The notes under the pieces were generated by a model. It worked only from the letters and a program-made list of their open reading frames with translations, was not told the DNA's origin and did no database searches. Shown here piece after piece: positions 1 to 12,317 of a stretch of 64,000 nt of DNA (positions are counted from its first letter, which is position 1; every line of letters starts with the position of its first letter). The position numbers and the translations under genes were made by a program. Source of the stretch: Acanthochlamys bracteata. Lineage: Eukaryota; Streptophyta; Magnoliopsida; Pandanales; Velloziaceae. The stretch spans positions 3,968,001 to 4,032,000 of the forward strand of contig CM034127.1 in NCBI GenBank assembly GCA_019914995.1, written 5' to 3'.

Positions 1-588
1 AATTTATTATTTTGAAAAATAAATCTATAAATTAAATTAAAAATTAAAACTATTTAATAAAAAAATTTATATAAATTTTATATTAATAATAAGTTAAAAA
101 TAAATTTTAAATTTTTTTGATAAAAAATACTTATTTTAAAATTTTTATTTATTTTATATTAAAAGCAAATTTAAAAAAATAAATTTGAAGGATATCAATA
201 AACACGCCATTAATGGTAAAAAATAAAAAAAATTACCCATGACCGTTGAATATGGAATCCGTCAATTTATTAGGACATAGACTAAACAATTAGCTTATGC
301 ACATAATCGCACATAAGGACAATCAATAAGGGTAAATTTACTATATGTTTTTGTATTAACTGAAAGTAAACTAAAATAATTTTTGAATAAACTAAAATGA
401 GTTGTATGAATGAAAAGAACACACTCTTAATATATCTTACAATAGTTGGAATAAAAAAAATTGTATAACCTGCAATAGCCAGTCCTTGCATTAATAATAC
501 TTGAAAGGAAGCAGTCACTTGCAAAATGATCTCAAAAGGAATGAAATTGATAAAACATAAAAACTTATTTAAACAAAGTAAACACTTA
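1..588. other. AT-rich intergenic DNA, no gene seen
   Basis: Very AT-rich sequence with scattered short stops in all frames. An 80-codon open frame on the minus strand (282-524) has a low-complexity hydrophobic translation and no recognisable motif, so I do not call it a gene. The stretch ends at the TTA target duplication of the MITE that follows. Confidence 0.6.
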
Positions 589-883
589 GGGCGTGTTTTA
601 AATGTTCATAACTGAGTTTCGTGAAAGTGAAAAATAAAAAATAGAGTTTCTTAAAAAATAAAGTAGAAGTGGAGTTCAATATTTGTATTTCAATAAATTT
701 AAAAATGTGTTAAAAATTTAAAAATATAATTATATTAAAAAATATGTAAATAATAAATTTGAAACTAGAGTTTCGTACGTGGAAATAAAATTCTGAATTC
801 TTTGTGTAATTAAAACATAAAAATTATTCGAAACTCAAAATCTGACAGAAGAAAGTAAAATTACAGATATTTAAAACACGTCC
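589..883. mobile_element. Tourist-like MITE (PIF/Harbinger type), family 1 copy A
   Basis: A 295-bp element with imperfect terminal inverted repeats: the left end reads GGGCGTGTTTTAAAT, and the right end read on the other strand is GGACGTGTTTTAAAT. It is flanked on both sides by TTA (586-588 and 884-886), the target duplication typical of Tourist/Harbinger elements. The sub-terminal motif GAGTTTCGTGAAAGTGAAA recurs in other copies in this window (56695-56977 and the right end of 12710-14632). It has no coding capacity, so it is non-autonomous. Confidence 0.8.
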
Positions 884-1639
884 TTACACAAAACAACTAA
901 ATTTTTTCTAAACTGACGAATTGTTTTCCTATTTATATTCTATCCGTCACTCAGATCCATCCAGCGGATCTTTTTCCCAGTGCCTCCATCCGTTCCTAAA
1001 CTCTAAATCTCGATATCAATCTTGCAAATCCTGGTAATTATCTAATCATTAGCCGATTGTGCACAAATTTCCTTTTATCTTTTTACCAGAGGCTCAGATT
1101 CTCCTTTATAGTCGATACTTTCGCACGCACATAAAAGATGTTACCCTTCATCATACATGAAATTTTGATTAGTTTGCTTTTGTAGGCCTGGGATCACACA
1201 GCCAACACTCCACTTTGCACCTCTCACTCTTCAGTCTTCAGAATGCCCTCACCTTTTGTAACCATCTCCGCTCCTAATATCTTGCTCCAACAGTATGGCT
1301 ATCAATATACCCTCCTACATAAGAATAAAACCATACTATAACGACTTCATCAACTAAGCTTCAACTAAAGTTAAGGGATGCCACGTACATAACAGAACGT
1401 CCTGGAGAATGCCTCTACCTAATTCGCAGGTCGCTTGGAAGGTTGAATATAACATCCTGAAGAATGATTAATAGTGAACTGATTATCCAGTGCCATGACC
1501 ATGACTTAGCCCCGTCTTGCTGCCTCTTAGAGAAATATTTTCTACCCTTTTCGATGCAACAGGCAGCCTGGGTCGGTTTAATGAAACCACACAGGTATCT
1601 TGTAGCTTTTCATTCCACCCAGAAGTTCCAACGAAGCAT
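884..1639. other. 3' flank of the PPR gene
   Basis: Intergenic DNA downstream of the minus-strand PPR gene. It probably contains that gene's 3' UTR near 1300-1639. The plus-strand open frame at 1464-1802 overlaps the PPR coding region antisense and has no domain. I see no RNA gene or transposon end here. Confidence 0.5.
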
Positions 1640-3145
1640 TTATATTGTTAAATCAAGCAAGAATGTGAAACTTGATGGCAGTGGACAAACCATCATCACC
1701 ATTGAGCTCCACACTTTGTCATCAGGAACCTCACCACAGCTTACCATTTCCTCTAGCCATAAGACAGCCTCAAACCTATTGCCTACTGAACAAAGCCCTT
1801 GAATCAAATTACTAAAAATGTTCTTCCCAGGCCAATACCGACTCCGCAGCATCCTTTCCATTATCCTTGCCGCCTCAAGAAAGTAATTCTTACAGCACAG
1901 CCCATTAATCAGAATCTCAAAAGTCTCCTTCCTTGCAACACATCCCAGCTGCCTGTCCATCTTGTCCAAATAGCTGATCGCCCTCAACACCTTCCCTTCA
2001 TTGCAAAGTCCTTCAACAACCAAATTGTAACTTTGTACTCTAGGTACACAGTCCCTCTCCACCATCTCCTCCTCTAAAACCTTTGCAGCATCTGTTGCCC
2101 TCTTCTCTCTGCAGAGTGCAGCAATTTTTACTTCAAACAACGCCACATCTGGTTTGAACCCTCTACTTACCATTTCATCAAACATCTTATCCGCATGTTT
2201 CATCTTCCCCTCACCATAAAGATCCATGATCATCGCTCTATAGCTGGCTGAACTCCTTACACCACGAACAACCAAAGCATCATCCACCAACTTCTTCATC
2301 TCTGCCATGCTCAACCCTCTCAGCTCCGGCCGTTGGAACGCCCTCCGTCGCTTTGGTGACTTCAATCCTTTCAATAACACCTTTCCCAAAACATCCTCTG
2401 CCTCACCAACCCTTCCATCAACCACGAAGGCGTCAATAAGCGTCCTATAAACAACCACATCAGCATCACACCCCTTCTGCGATATCCTCCACAACATTGA
2501 GTACAGCAAATGCTTGCCATCTTCCAATCGTCCGATATCACACAACCCCTTCATCAGCACCCGATACGTTTCGCGGTCTGGATAACAACAGCACAGCTCC
2601 CTGATTTCTCCAAACACCTCAAGCGCCAAATCAGCCTTGCCGCGCCTGCAGAGAGCACTAAGCATAAGATTCAGGGACGACACACTAAATTTTACTTCAG
2701 GACGACGGGCACTTCCAACGAACACCTTTCGTGCAGTATCGAGATCATCAAGATCCACAAAATGGTTCAAAATCGCATGGAAAGAAAGAGGCCATGAAAC
2801 ACAGTTAGATTTCGGAATAGAATTGTAAATATCAAGAGCGTGGTTAGAGAGGTTCGCTTTCGACAGAGCTAATATTGCGGAAGCGAAGATGGAATCAGTA
2901 GAAGGGCATGAGTCGAGGGAGAGTTGGGAGAGGAGAGAGAGGAAGTGAGGGAGATGGCGAGGGAGAGAAGGAGAGAGAGTGGAGATAACAGCGGAGTAGA
3001 CGGCGGTGGTGTGGCGGTAAGAAGGGTAGCGTTGTGGAGCGGAGTTGAAGATGTGGAGAGCGGACAGAGGATTCTTCTGTCGACGGATAATCTGAGCTAG
3101 GCAGACCGACGTCAACACACGGGGCCACCGTATCGCAGCAGCCAT
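1640..3145 (-). CDS. P-class pentatricopeptide repeat (PPR) protein, single exon
   Basis: A 501-residue protein encoded in one uninterrupted frame, as is usual for plant PPR genes. The sequence is a run of degenerate 35-residue helical repeats. Typical repeat pieces visible are TYRVLMKGLCDIGRLEDGKH, VVYRTLIDAFVVDGRVGEAE, SYRAMIMDLYGEGKMKHADK, SYNLVVEGLCNEGKVLRAIS and FEILINGLCCKNYFLEAARI. The start MAAAIRWPRVLTSVCLAQII, followed by RRQKNPLSALHIFNSA, resembles the Arabidopsis At1g05600 product (EMB3101 type) as I remember it, and so does the segment HLLYSMLWRISQKG. PPR proteins of this class bind organellar RNA and help its processing, stability or translation. The basic N-terminus fits an organelle transit peptide, but I cannot tell mitochondrion from plastid. 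There is no E, DYW or SMR domain at the C-terminus. The start ATG is 458 bp from the stop of the PHD gene upstream, in the same orientation. Confidence 0.88.
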   Translation of the reverse strand: MAAAIRWPRVLTSVCLAQIIRRQKNPLSALHIFNSAPQRYPSYRHTTAVYSAVISTLSPSLPRHLPHFLSLLSQLSLDSCPSTDSIFASAILALSKANLSNHALDIYNSIPKSNCVSWPLSFHAILNHFVDLDDLDTARKVFVGSARRPEVKFSVSSLNLMLSALCRRGKADLALEVFGEIRELCCCYPDRETYRVLMKGLCDIGRLEDGKHLLYSMLWRISQKGCDADVVVYRTLIDAFVVDGRVGEAEDVLGKVLLKGLKSPKRRRAFQRPELRGLSMAEMKKLVDDALVVRGVRSSASYRAMIMDLYGEGKMKHADKMFDEMVSRGFKPDVALFEVKIAALCREKRATDAAKVLEEEMVERDCVPRVQSYNLVVEGLCNEGKVLRAISYLDKMDRQLGCVARKETFEILINGLCCKNYFLEAARIMERMLRSRYWPGKNIFSNLIQGLCSVGNRFEAVLWLEEMVSCGEVPDDKVWSSMVMMVCPLPSSFTFLLDLTI

Positions 3146-3602
3146 AATTTTTTGCCGAAGGCTTTTTGAACGCCTTCAACAGACTTAATAACAGGAAACA
3201 GAAGCCTCTCGTCAAAACATTTGAGCTTACACGTCTGAGGTTGGGTAATCAGGTTCTGTCAATTGAGATTTGGGACAAAAGTTGTCATGTACATATTGCA
3301 AAATCCAGTCAGCAGCTTTAATGGAAGTGAAAACTTTGAGCACTAGATACAAAGAATATCTACAGTATTTTTACAAAAACGAGACCACCTTCCACCAGCT
3401 TTGTCAAAAATTCATCTAGTCTTTGAATCAGACTCAAGATCCAGTATTGTGCTATTTAAGCTGATCCAGTATTGTGCTATTTAAGCTGCTGCCAGGATAC
3501 ATGTGCTCAACTGCCGACAAAGCCTGCAATCTTCTTCAAACTTGGGTAGATAATGCCAAGACAAAAACCTAAAAGGGATTTTGCATCCACAGACGATATC
3601 AT
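3146..3602 (-). promoter_or_regulatory. PPR gene upstream region and PHD gene 3' UTR
   Basis: This short gap separates two minus-strand genes, so it must contain the 3' UTR and poly(A) site of the PHD gene and the promoter and 5' UTR of the PPR gene. No clear TATA box is visible close to the PPR start, as is common for PPR genes. A 25-bp tandem duplication lies inside it (see 3438-3487). Confidence 0.4.
3438..3487. repeat. Perfect 25-bp tandem duplication
   Basis: Two identical back-to-back copies of a 25-bp unit (3438-3462 and 3463-3487), beginning GATCCAGTATTGTGCTA. They lie in the probable 3' UTR of the PHD-finger gene. Perfect identity suggests a recent slippage event or a sequence error in assembly. 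Confidence 0.9.
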
Positions 3603-6600
3603 TCAAGCTTCATCAGTGACTGGACTAGACACCCCAGCAGCCTCTGAATGCAGTTCGCTTTCTTGGCTTTCATCCCCACTGCAAGCCTCTTTTGCCTCAT
3701 CACTTGAATTAAATATTTTGGTAGAATCATCATCTGAATGGCTGCATTTATGGATCTTCCTATCCTTCACAAACTGGCCATTCACTTCCAGACTTTTACG
3801 TTTCCGTGCTCTACGCTTGCCTTTAGGAAAATCTTCATGGTGTGACTCATTATTGTTATATACTCTCTTTGAGACCTTGGATCTGGCTTCCTCATTCTCT
3901 GAATCAGACAATGGTGTCTCTCCATCAAGCTTTCTTCTCTTGCTTAAATTAGTCTGGAAACAAATTATAAAGCATATTAACCAATCAGATGTAAGCATTA
4001 GTTGAAGTGGTTCACATGGACCATTAACAAGTACAGTGCTGAAAGTCTAAGAACCAGTATTTTTGTTAAGCAGCCTAGATAAGAAAAAGTTTTCCAAGAA
4101 AATATAAATGACTATTAGACAACCACTGCAACATGCTATATGCTTCTTACTTTACTTAACCGGGCAGCAGCAAGTACTTGAAAAGGCAATGTGCTAAGAA
4201 CATACACTGCAAAATGCAAAGATATACCAATGGTTCCTAAGATGGCCTTGCTTTAATACTTAAGTAGCAATTCTCAATTAACAGTAACAGGACTACCAAA
4301 AAGTCAAGTCCAAGAATCCAATTCAAGAAAGGACAAGAAAGAGGAAGAGATATGTGAAGAAGTTCTACAAAGGTGTGCAGTGACTTTCTTTTAAGAAGAC
4401 AACTAAACATGAGAGATTTGAAGAAAATAGCATGAGATAAATTGATTCAATAACAACAATCCTCTTCATATTAATTGCATTACAGATGTAGATTACTTGA
4501 CCATCAATATCAATACTGGACTTCAATGAAAAAGTGTTTTGAGATTTCTTTTATTGGAGAATCAGACTCAATAAAAAAGTAGTGATGTCCATTTTTCTAA
4601 ATCCATTGAAACAAGAAAGAAGACGTAGAAAAAAATGAAAAAGCAAAAAGAATAAAAAAATTGAACAGTCAAGGAGACTTGAACTCCAAACAACAACATT
4701 TACTGTTTACAATAGTTTATTTTCTAGCCGCTAAACACTATCAATTTGCAGGTTGTTAAGTGAGTTACTACTTTGTACATAGGGACTTATCAGGACGGAG
4801 GCGCCATAGGCCCCCTGGCCTGTACATAACTCCGGTGCGGCGGTACAAATTTGCGATCAATTTGATTTAAGAAAATTTAACATGCTTATCACCAAGTAAG
4901 TTACTTTGCCATTGATCACAAGTCAAAATTTTGTACTCAATTAAGTACAATTAACTTTTGACAATCGCTGCTAAAAAGTATTGTAAGTTTGTGTATAAGT
5001 TAACACATACATATATACGACTAGATATGCCTTATGATACACTAGTAGCAAGCATGTGCTTCATCTTCGCAACATGGTGAGGCGACCTTCCTATATGAGC
5101 CAATCGAGTTGTGCAAGAAAACAAGAAGAAATTACCTTGTAAATACGATGAATCAAATACTGCAGAGAGCCAATCATGTGGTATGTTTCTTCCAATATAA
5201 ATTTTACTAAATAAATATTAGAACTATAATAGAAATTGCAATCACTTTATGAATGCTCATGTACTATGAACCAATACAAATGCCAGTATCCCTCTTGAAT
5301 CTGTCCGCCAACCTCTTTTCAAGGTGTATAGAATGAATAATTTAAGATAAATCCCCTTTGAATGGTTGTTGACAAGTAGTGGATTTCAAAGAGGAGGGAC
5401 TCATGGAGGAAAGCACATCATTGATTAATCCTTTGTTTGAATATGAAAAAAGAGCAAGGACAGCATAGAAATCTCATAAAAGGTCTAAAAGGTTTACACC
5501 ATTTAGTGAAATCCAAGGTAAGAAAAAGGACATAATGTACGTTTAAACCATTTACTGAAAATGCTAGACGATGTTATGATCATCGACGAAAGTGGCAATA
5601 AAAGCATTATTTTGAATCATGTGAAGCCACTACCTTTCTCTATGTCAGATCAAGCCCTTTAGTCCTTAGAGAAATATTTTGCTGTAGTATATTGCAATAA
5701 CATATTAGTTTGCTGCATAACTCACATGATGCCTTCCACATGATTCGGGAATCAAACCTTTTGTTACAAAGTCAATTTAAAGATTTTAGGGACCCAAATT
5801 TGCAGAAGATGTTTAGATGGTAGAACTTAGCAGAAACACTTTGCTGATTGTCACATGTACAAGGCTGGATATTTTGGAACTTTCGGAACTGAAACAAAAA
5901 CATGTTTTACCATTTTAGGCACTTAAAAGACTACAGACCTCAATAAACATATAGAAACATGCTATAGTAAGGACCCTTATTGGGAATCACGTCAAAAGAA
6001 AAACACAAAAAGGGTTTTATGATCCTAAACCAAAACATAAGAAAGAAAGTTCTTGTAGGATTAAACATACTCTTTTATAAAGTTTGTGTGACTGAATGGC
6101 AACAATAAGAACAACAGTTTAAGCAATCACTCTTGGATAGAAGTAGAAGGCTATTGCTTTAAACAAATGGATAAATATGGAATAATATTGGTAAAATTTG
6201 GGTATACCTTAGGGCCACGTCCTATTAGATGAGCCCACTCACTCCTATTCCTTAGACAATCTAGCACAGCTTGTGAATGGCTGGAATAGGCATACCTCTC
6301 CCCATTAGGCTTGCGCAAATTATGCCAATGCTGTAAGAAATAAAACATGCAAACAGTCAAGCAGGAGATTTGGTTCAGCACTACACTAGACATGAAAGCT
6401 TGGAATATATTCCCCCACTACAGAGACATACCGGACGTACTGCATCACAAATCTCATCAAGAGAGATGTCCCTTCTTTTACCGATGATCATGCCAATCAG
6501 GCCTGTAAATCAACACATAAATATTACAGGAACCAAATTTTGCTGAATACAGGATAGAATACAGATACTACCAGGCAATGTTCGAGATGCAAAACCACTA

Positions 6601-9600
6601 TTCCCATCTGAAACGCCCTTGTTTGAGCTAGCACTAGATGAAACCTTCTGCCCGTTCACTTCAAGTGATGGACTTCTGGCACCTGCAGTGGAGGCAACAG
6701 GAACATTCTTTTTCACATATGCCAGATTATCTGAAGACCTATTTTGAGCATCAGTTTTTGAAGCATCTGCTGACAAGACCAAGTCTTCATGTTTGTGATC
6801 ATGAGAACTATTCAGCTTCCCTATCCTTTTGGTTTCACCAATTACCTCACGGTTATTCCTGGAGCTATCTCTGGATCCGTCATCTCTGCCCTTCCTTTTC
6901 AGTACCTACACAAGACAATCAGAAGCAAAATGATCAAACATGTCTACAGCTACATAATTGAAGATAAAGAAGACATTTATATTTTATTTGGGTAGGTGGT
7001 CTTAGCATACTGATGTGTGATCCTTTGCTCCTGAACCGGATGAACGTTTCGAAAGAAAACTCGAACCGGTTGAAGGTACCATCTGCCCAGCTGCTTGACG
7101 GATACGAGGAACCCTTGGAACTCTAGGAGAGCTGTTTAGCTCTTGATGCAGTAATAGTGCAAGCTGACAAAAAGAAACTAACACATTAAACCTAGACTAC
7201 ACCAAAGTAAAAAGTAATTGGTAAAAAGCTGGTTCAGACCTCCTCATCACTTAGTTTTAAGTTGGCATTAGCAGATGCTGATGAGTGAGAAGTGACGGAG
7301 TGAGACAATCTAGTTGCAGGCTGAGGGATTGGTGGATTATGCCTCTCACATTTGTTGCTCGTGCTTGAAGACTTCTGCTTCATCTGAACAGAAGACGTAG
7401 ATACTTCACCGCAGCCTGATACTGTAGCCGAGTTCTCTGAACTGGAAGCAGTTGTAGACGACAACATTCCCACTTGATTTGAGTTAGGAACAGGAGACTT
7501 AGAATCACAAGTCAATGCACAAGGAATACTGCTAGACTCCGATGGTTTAACTGCAGCACGGACTGCACACTTGTGAAGTTCTTCTTGAACTAGGCTTGAA
7601 ATGAGCTCATGATTTTCTTGTGAAGCCACAGCAACTTGCAAGTTATCTTTCCTTTCCACAGTCTCTAAAGCCTCTTTCCCTTGCTGTTGCAAATCACTTC
7701 CTTTTGAACTCGTTGAGAGTTCAACAGCTTCAGGCGTACTGCAAGTAACTGAACTTGGTTTAGTAACGACATGGTCTTTTACTGATAATGAAGCTTTTTC
7801 AGTCCCTAACCCCGACTCACACTTGCTGGACAAGGAGAGGCCGTCATTAGAACCAACTGCAGCCTCTCCTTCAATGATAACATCCAAAGGTTTCTCTACT
7901 GACATGGATCCGCAGGACGCCTCAATAGTGCTAGACTTGGGGTGTACTTCTTCTTTATTGGTTTCAGAGACTTTGTGAACTGACATAAAGCCATCTTGAA
8001 TATTTTGCAGTTTGTTTTCATAAGCTGGCAAGCTCTTAGAATTTTCATGTAAAGGAACATGACTATCTGTGTTGTCTGCTGAGCTTAGGACATTCTGAGA
8101 AGAATTGTCAGTCTCCAGCAATTTTTTGCCTGACAATATGCAGGATTCTAATGGTGGCTTCTGCATTAGCTGTTTATTGTCTTCCCCTTCAAGCTTCACT
8201 TTGGTTTTATCCAATCGTGTGCTAGAAGTTATAGTAGTTGTGATTCTATTTGCTGAAGCATCTGTTGTCGTATTGCAGCTTTTTGGCAAAACACCACTAG
8301 CAATCTTTGAATCCTCTGAATCTGCTGAAGAAGGATAATGTCCTGTTCTTTCCGCTTCATAATGATGATCACGATCTTCAGATTTTTGTAAATCCTAGCA
8401 ACAAAAAGGCAGTGAACTGTATATAACAAAGATAACAAAATGCTAACAAAGAAAAGGTGACAAAAACCTTAGATCAGAAAATCATTTTGCGCACTACAGC
8501 CTAAGCTAACAATGCAGAATTAGCAAATAAGCAATCGTTAACTTCCAAGGCCTGCTTTTTGTTTCCTTTCAAGTTGTGCCATGGCTGCAGTCCCTTGGAC
8601 CATCAAGTAATTTGTGAGATAAAGATACAACCAACTATTACTGAATCTCATGTTTGCCAAAGATCGTCTATATATATTTCTTGTTTGACATATTAACCAT
8701 GAGATGACGGGATCATGATTCATGTCAAGCTTATAGGTCTTCTGCAAGAAACAAGATAATGCAACATATACCCTAAAAGTGCTACAAAGCTGATAGGCTT
8801 TAAGGTTGGTCTTTGGTAAGCCCTACTTTAATATTCTATAGCCTTTTTATAAAGATCGACTTGCTTAATGTCTCATTTAAACTAAAGCTGCAAGGACAAA
8901 ACTTGGCTTAGTTGATTGTCCTCCTATCATAGAACAAATTAGTTTCATACAATCGCATGTAAGAGGGGATATCTTACCTCTTCTTTCTGAGTGACATTGG
9001 TATCATCATTGTCTTTCCCTAGGGAAGAAGCAGATACATTGACATTGATTGGTCTCTCAGTTAAAGTGGAACCCAAATTATCATATCTCATTGTCTGGAA
9101 TGCTGTCTCATCCCGGCCTTTCTGTCTTGAAGTTTTATCAGATGAACTGCTCCTTGAAGAGTTAACTACTACTATATTTTTTGTTTTCCTACTACTATCA
9201 AGACCATCCTGATTAGTAATTTTACATTCTGATGGTACGCTTTCATGTTTACTTGTGCTCTTCCCATCTTGCATTGTCACATCTCCATCCCGGGCAAAGC
9301 TGCCCTCACATATATCAACTCTATTCAAATCAACTACAGGGACAGAACCTGAATTCATTAACCAGCAAAAGTAAATGTCACTTTACCATCCAATTAAGTA
9401 TGCCAGCAGCCAAATGAGTGGACACTGGAACAAAAGTCTAAGGATAAATACAACAAACTGAAATTGTAGCTGGTAGACAACTATAGTGGTTCAAAAAGAA
9501 ATGCATCAAACAAATAGGTCGAAGAGAAAAAAAAGTTTCGACAAATAATGGAAGATCCCTGTCCCTAAAAGAGATTTAAGACTAGTAAAATTCATAATGA

Positions 9601-10494
9601 AAAGTATTAAGAAACCACAAACTCACCTTTCTTCCACTCAACGCTTCCGGATCTATCATGAGCACTTCTGGCTTTCTTCTTCACACTTGCATACTTCTCT
9701 TCTCTACCGTCATGTCTACTGCGCTTACTAGATTGAACGGCAAGCGCCCGATGCTTGCTCCTCTCCTTCTTAGCAGTACTCTGCAACCGAGTCCCAAACA
9801 AACCCGTCCCCAGATCCTTCTTCTTCTCGAATTCTGGGGAAAACTGCCTCTCAAAGCTCCGGAAGGGCAGTGGAGGCACAGACTCCTTTGAAAGCGAGAA
9901 CAATAAATCAGCTCCTCTGCTCGCCGGATTCTCACTTTCCTCCTCGTCCTTCCCCTTCTTACCCTCCTCTTCATCATCCCAGCAAGGAAATTCCCTATAC
10001 TTAAAACTAAATTTTTTCGGCACATAACCCGCACACTTCCACAGCTGCGGCGAGAACACCGGTGAAACTCCGGCAAATATCGACGAATCACCAGTCGGCA
10101 CACCCGCAACATGAACCCGTTCATGCATTGGTAGCTCCGTCCACAACCGAAACGGTCGGCGAGTGAAAGCTGGCGGAGGCGGTGGAGGATTCGAAGCTTT
10201 CGTCGGTAGCTCAACGAGAAGCTGAGCAACTTCAGTCTCCTCCGCTTCATCATCAGGAAAACAACGAGGGCGACGAGAACACTTGTGGCAAACGAAAGAA
10301 GAATTTTCATCAGGAACATAACGGGAACAACGTGTGTGGACCCAAACACCGCACTCATCGCAGCTAACCATCTCCTCGCCGTCGTCAAAGTTAACGCCGC
10401 ACGAGCAATCAACAGTCCATGCTCCATTAACCCAATCATCGACCGCAGGAACGGTCGCCGCCGCAGTAGCTAACCGCTGCGAACGACCCTTCAT
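3603..10494 (-). CDS. PHD-finger nuclear protein (plant At1g32810/At4g10600 type), 8 exons
   Basis: I assembled eight exons from splice signals: 10494-9627, 9348-8978, 8394-7240, 7163-7011, 6905-6572, 6502-6432, 6330-6208 and 3953-3603. All junctions are GT..AG and the total, 3426 nt, is an exact multiple of three, giving about 1141 residues. The N-terminus has a C4HC3 PHD finger (Cys30, Cys32, Cys45, Cys48, His53, Cys56, Cys69, Cys72), a histone-tail reader fold. A conserved block follows (about 115-175, with LWTELPMHERVHVAG). The large exon 3 is a Ser/Thr-rich, probably disordered region. The segment LSDEELALLLHQELNSSPRV spans the exon 3/4 junction and validates it. Exons 6-7 (about 961-1025: RRDISLDEICDAVRPHWHNL) look like a small winged-helix-like domain. 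The tail is basic then acidic (KGKRRARKRK). SLEVNGQ occurs twice, in exons 5 and 8. A chromatin role is inferred. The last intron is 2.25 kb. Confidence 0.85.
4600..4744 (-). mobile_element. tRNA-derived SINE-like fragment inside a PHD gene intron
   Basis: On the minus strand there is an A-box-like TGTTTAGCGG (4737-4728). Forty bases later comes a perfect T-arm/B-box-like stem-loop, GGAGTTCAAGTCTCC (4687-4673), whose four-base stem GGAG/CTCC closes the loop TTCAAGT. A T-rich tail follows (to about 4600). The order and spacing fit the RNA polymerase III promoter of a tRNA or tRNA-derived SINE. No acceptor stem is evident, so a SINE fragment is more likely than a tRNA gene. It sits in the sense orientation of the host intron. 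I found no clear target duplication. Confidence 0.4.
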
Positions 10495-11769
10495 TTGAGC
10501 TTGGATTGAATTAGCACATGGATTAACAGAGAGATGATCGTGGATCGTCGGAGGAAAAGGAATTGAAAGAGTGGCGGAATTGAAAGAGGGAGTATTTGGT
10601 GGAGTTTTTTCTGAGTTTGGAATCCGGGGAAGGGTGATGACGCGAAGGGAGAGACGGAAACGATTTGAATTGGATCCGATCTGAATTAGGTTCGACTCGG
10701 GTTGATTATAGGGGAGTTCAGGATTGAAGCTTAAAGTTAAACTTAAAGCCCAAAGAAAGGAAGAAGGCCCATTTAAAACTAACCATTATACTCATGAATT
10801 GTTTGAAAAAAATTTAATCTGAGCGATAAATCGATCTGAATTTATCAAAAGACTATTTATATAATCGATCCATTTTGATCCGGTTTGATTTGTTTGACCT
10901 ACTTCAATTCGATCGATCCGTCCGTCCGGATCAAATTGGATTGAATAATATTTTTTAAAAATTAATTAAAATAATTTTAAATTGATGAATACAAAAATAA
11001 TTATTAAGAGCTTTAGATTGAAAAATAATATGTAGTTTAGATTTTGTATATGAATATGATAATGCAAAAATACGATTGATTATGTCTTATTTATAAATAT
11101 CAATTATTAGTGATTTTTGAAGTTTTATATTGTTAAATACTCACACTCAAATATGTATACTCAAAAAAATTGATTATATTTTTTTTATATTTTATCTATT
11201 TATGAGTTTATTTTTTTTATCGCTTAATTTATTTAAATATTTTTTATTATAAATTCTCGTTGTTATTATTATTATCGGTGATGATAATATCATAGTAGTA
11301 ATATTTTAATTTTTACTATAATTGTTGTTACTATTGTTATTGATAGTAATGCTATAGTAGAAATACTCTAATTTTTTACTATAATTACTATTGCTATTAT
11401 TATTGATAGTGTTATAATGGCAGTATATTTCTCACTGTGATTGTTGTTATTATTGGTCGAAAATATTTTATTATTATTGATCCAACGGTTTAACCAATTG
11501 ATTCGACATCAACTTGAGAACCGTGACCCGAATAAGTTTTCGGTTCGACGTTCGATCTGGTTTTTACAATTATGTGCCTACGACGGCTAACACAAAATCT
11601 TCGCTCATTGGTTAGTCGGGACTAACAATATAGATTGTCGCTAAAAACCACAGTTCTATTTTCTTTGAGACCTGACTGTATCAAGCAATCAACAATAACT
11701 AATAACATATAATAATCTGGTAACTAAATAGCTTTTTTCCACTTTCGAGAGTCTAGACTCGATTATAAC
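10495..11769. other. PHD gene promoter side, then AT-rich intergenic DNA
   Basis: The first 250 bp are GC-richer and probably hold the 5' UTR and promoter of the PHD gene. From about 10800 the sequence is AT-rich. It includes patches such as GATCCGGTTTGATTTGTTTG (near 10880) and CCGAATAAGTTTTCGGTTCG (near 11530), of the kind found in decayed hAT-type plant elements, plus TTATTATTA-rich tracts (11250-11480). No gene is visible. Confidence 0.5.
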
Positions 11770-12309
11770 TAGAGATGACAATATGAGTTAATGGGTCGAT
11801 TCCAGATCAATCCATATAATAATCAGGTCAAAATTATTCAATCCTAATCCGACCCATTTATTTATACTGGTCAAAATTGTCAACCATAACCAAACCTATT
11901 TATAATTGGGTCAAATTCGGATCGACTCATTTAATAATTAAATTATTAAATAAAAATTATAAAAATTAGTTTTTTTAATAATAATATATATATATTATTA
12001 TTTATAATATATTTAAAACGAAAAATATTAATTTTGACAAATTTTATAAATAAAAGAAAATTTTGTTAAAATTAAGATAAATTAAAACATATATATATAT
12101 ATAAATTAAATTCAAAATTTTTGTTTTTTTTCTAATTATTAAGTAATATATACTATATAAATAGTTATACGGGTCAATTCTGAACCTGATCCAAATCCGT
12201 TTAAAATTTTCGAATTATTTTCGGATCGACCCGAACTCGAGTAAGACTTAATCCGAATCTGACTTTTTCGGATCGGGTTTTCGAGTCGGATCGAAATTTG
12301 CCACTCCTA
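11770..12309. mobile_element. Non-autonomous hAT-type element with exact 8-bp target duplication
   Basis: A 540-bp element bounded by TAGAGATGACAAT on the left and, on the other strand, TAGGAGTGGCAAAT on the right. These are hAT-like TIRs of the common plant TAGGGGTGGCAAA kind. The flanks are an exact 8-bp duplication ATTATAAC (11762-11769 and 12310-12317), the diagnostic hAT length. The interior holds the usual GGGTCGATTC and CGGATCGACCCGAA style sub-terminal repeats around an AT-rich core and has no transposase frame. The intact duplication suggests a moderately young insertion. Confidence 0.85.
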
Positions 12310-12317
12310 ATTATAAC

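Noticed and set aside
4673-4744. A functional tRNA gene
   Set aside because: The T-arm is perfect, but no acceptor stem, D-arm stem or anticodon stem could be folded around it, so a SINE remnant is more likely.
9681-10439. A 252-codon minus-strand frame beside the PHD exon
   Set aside because: It is an arginine- and serine-rich shadow in another phase of the true first exon, which carries the PHD finger.
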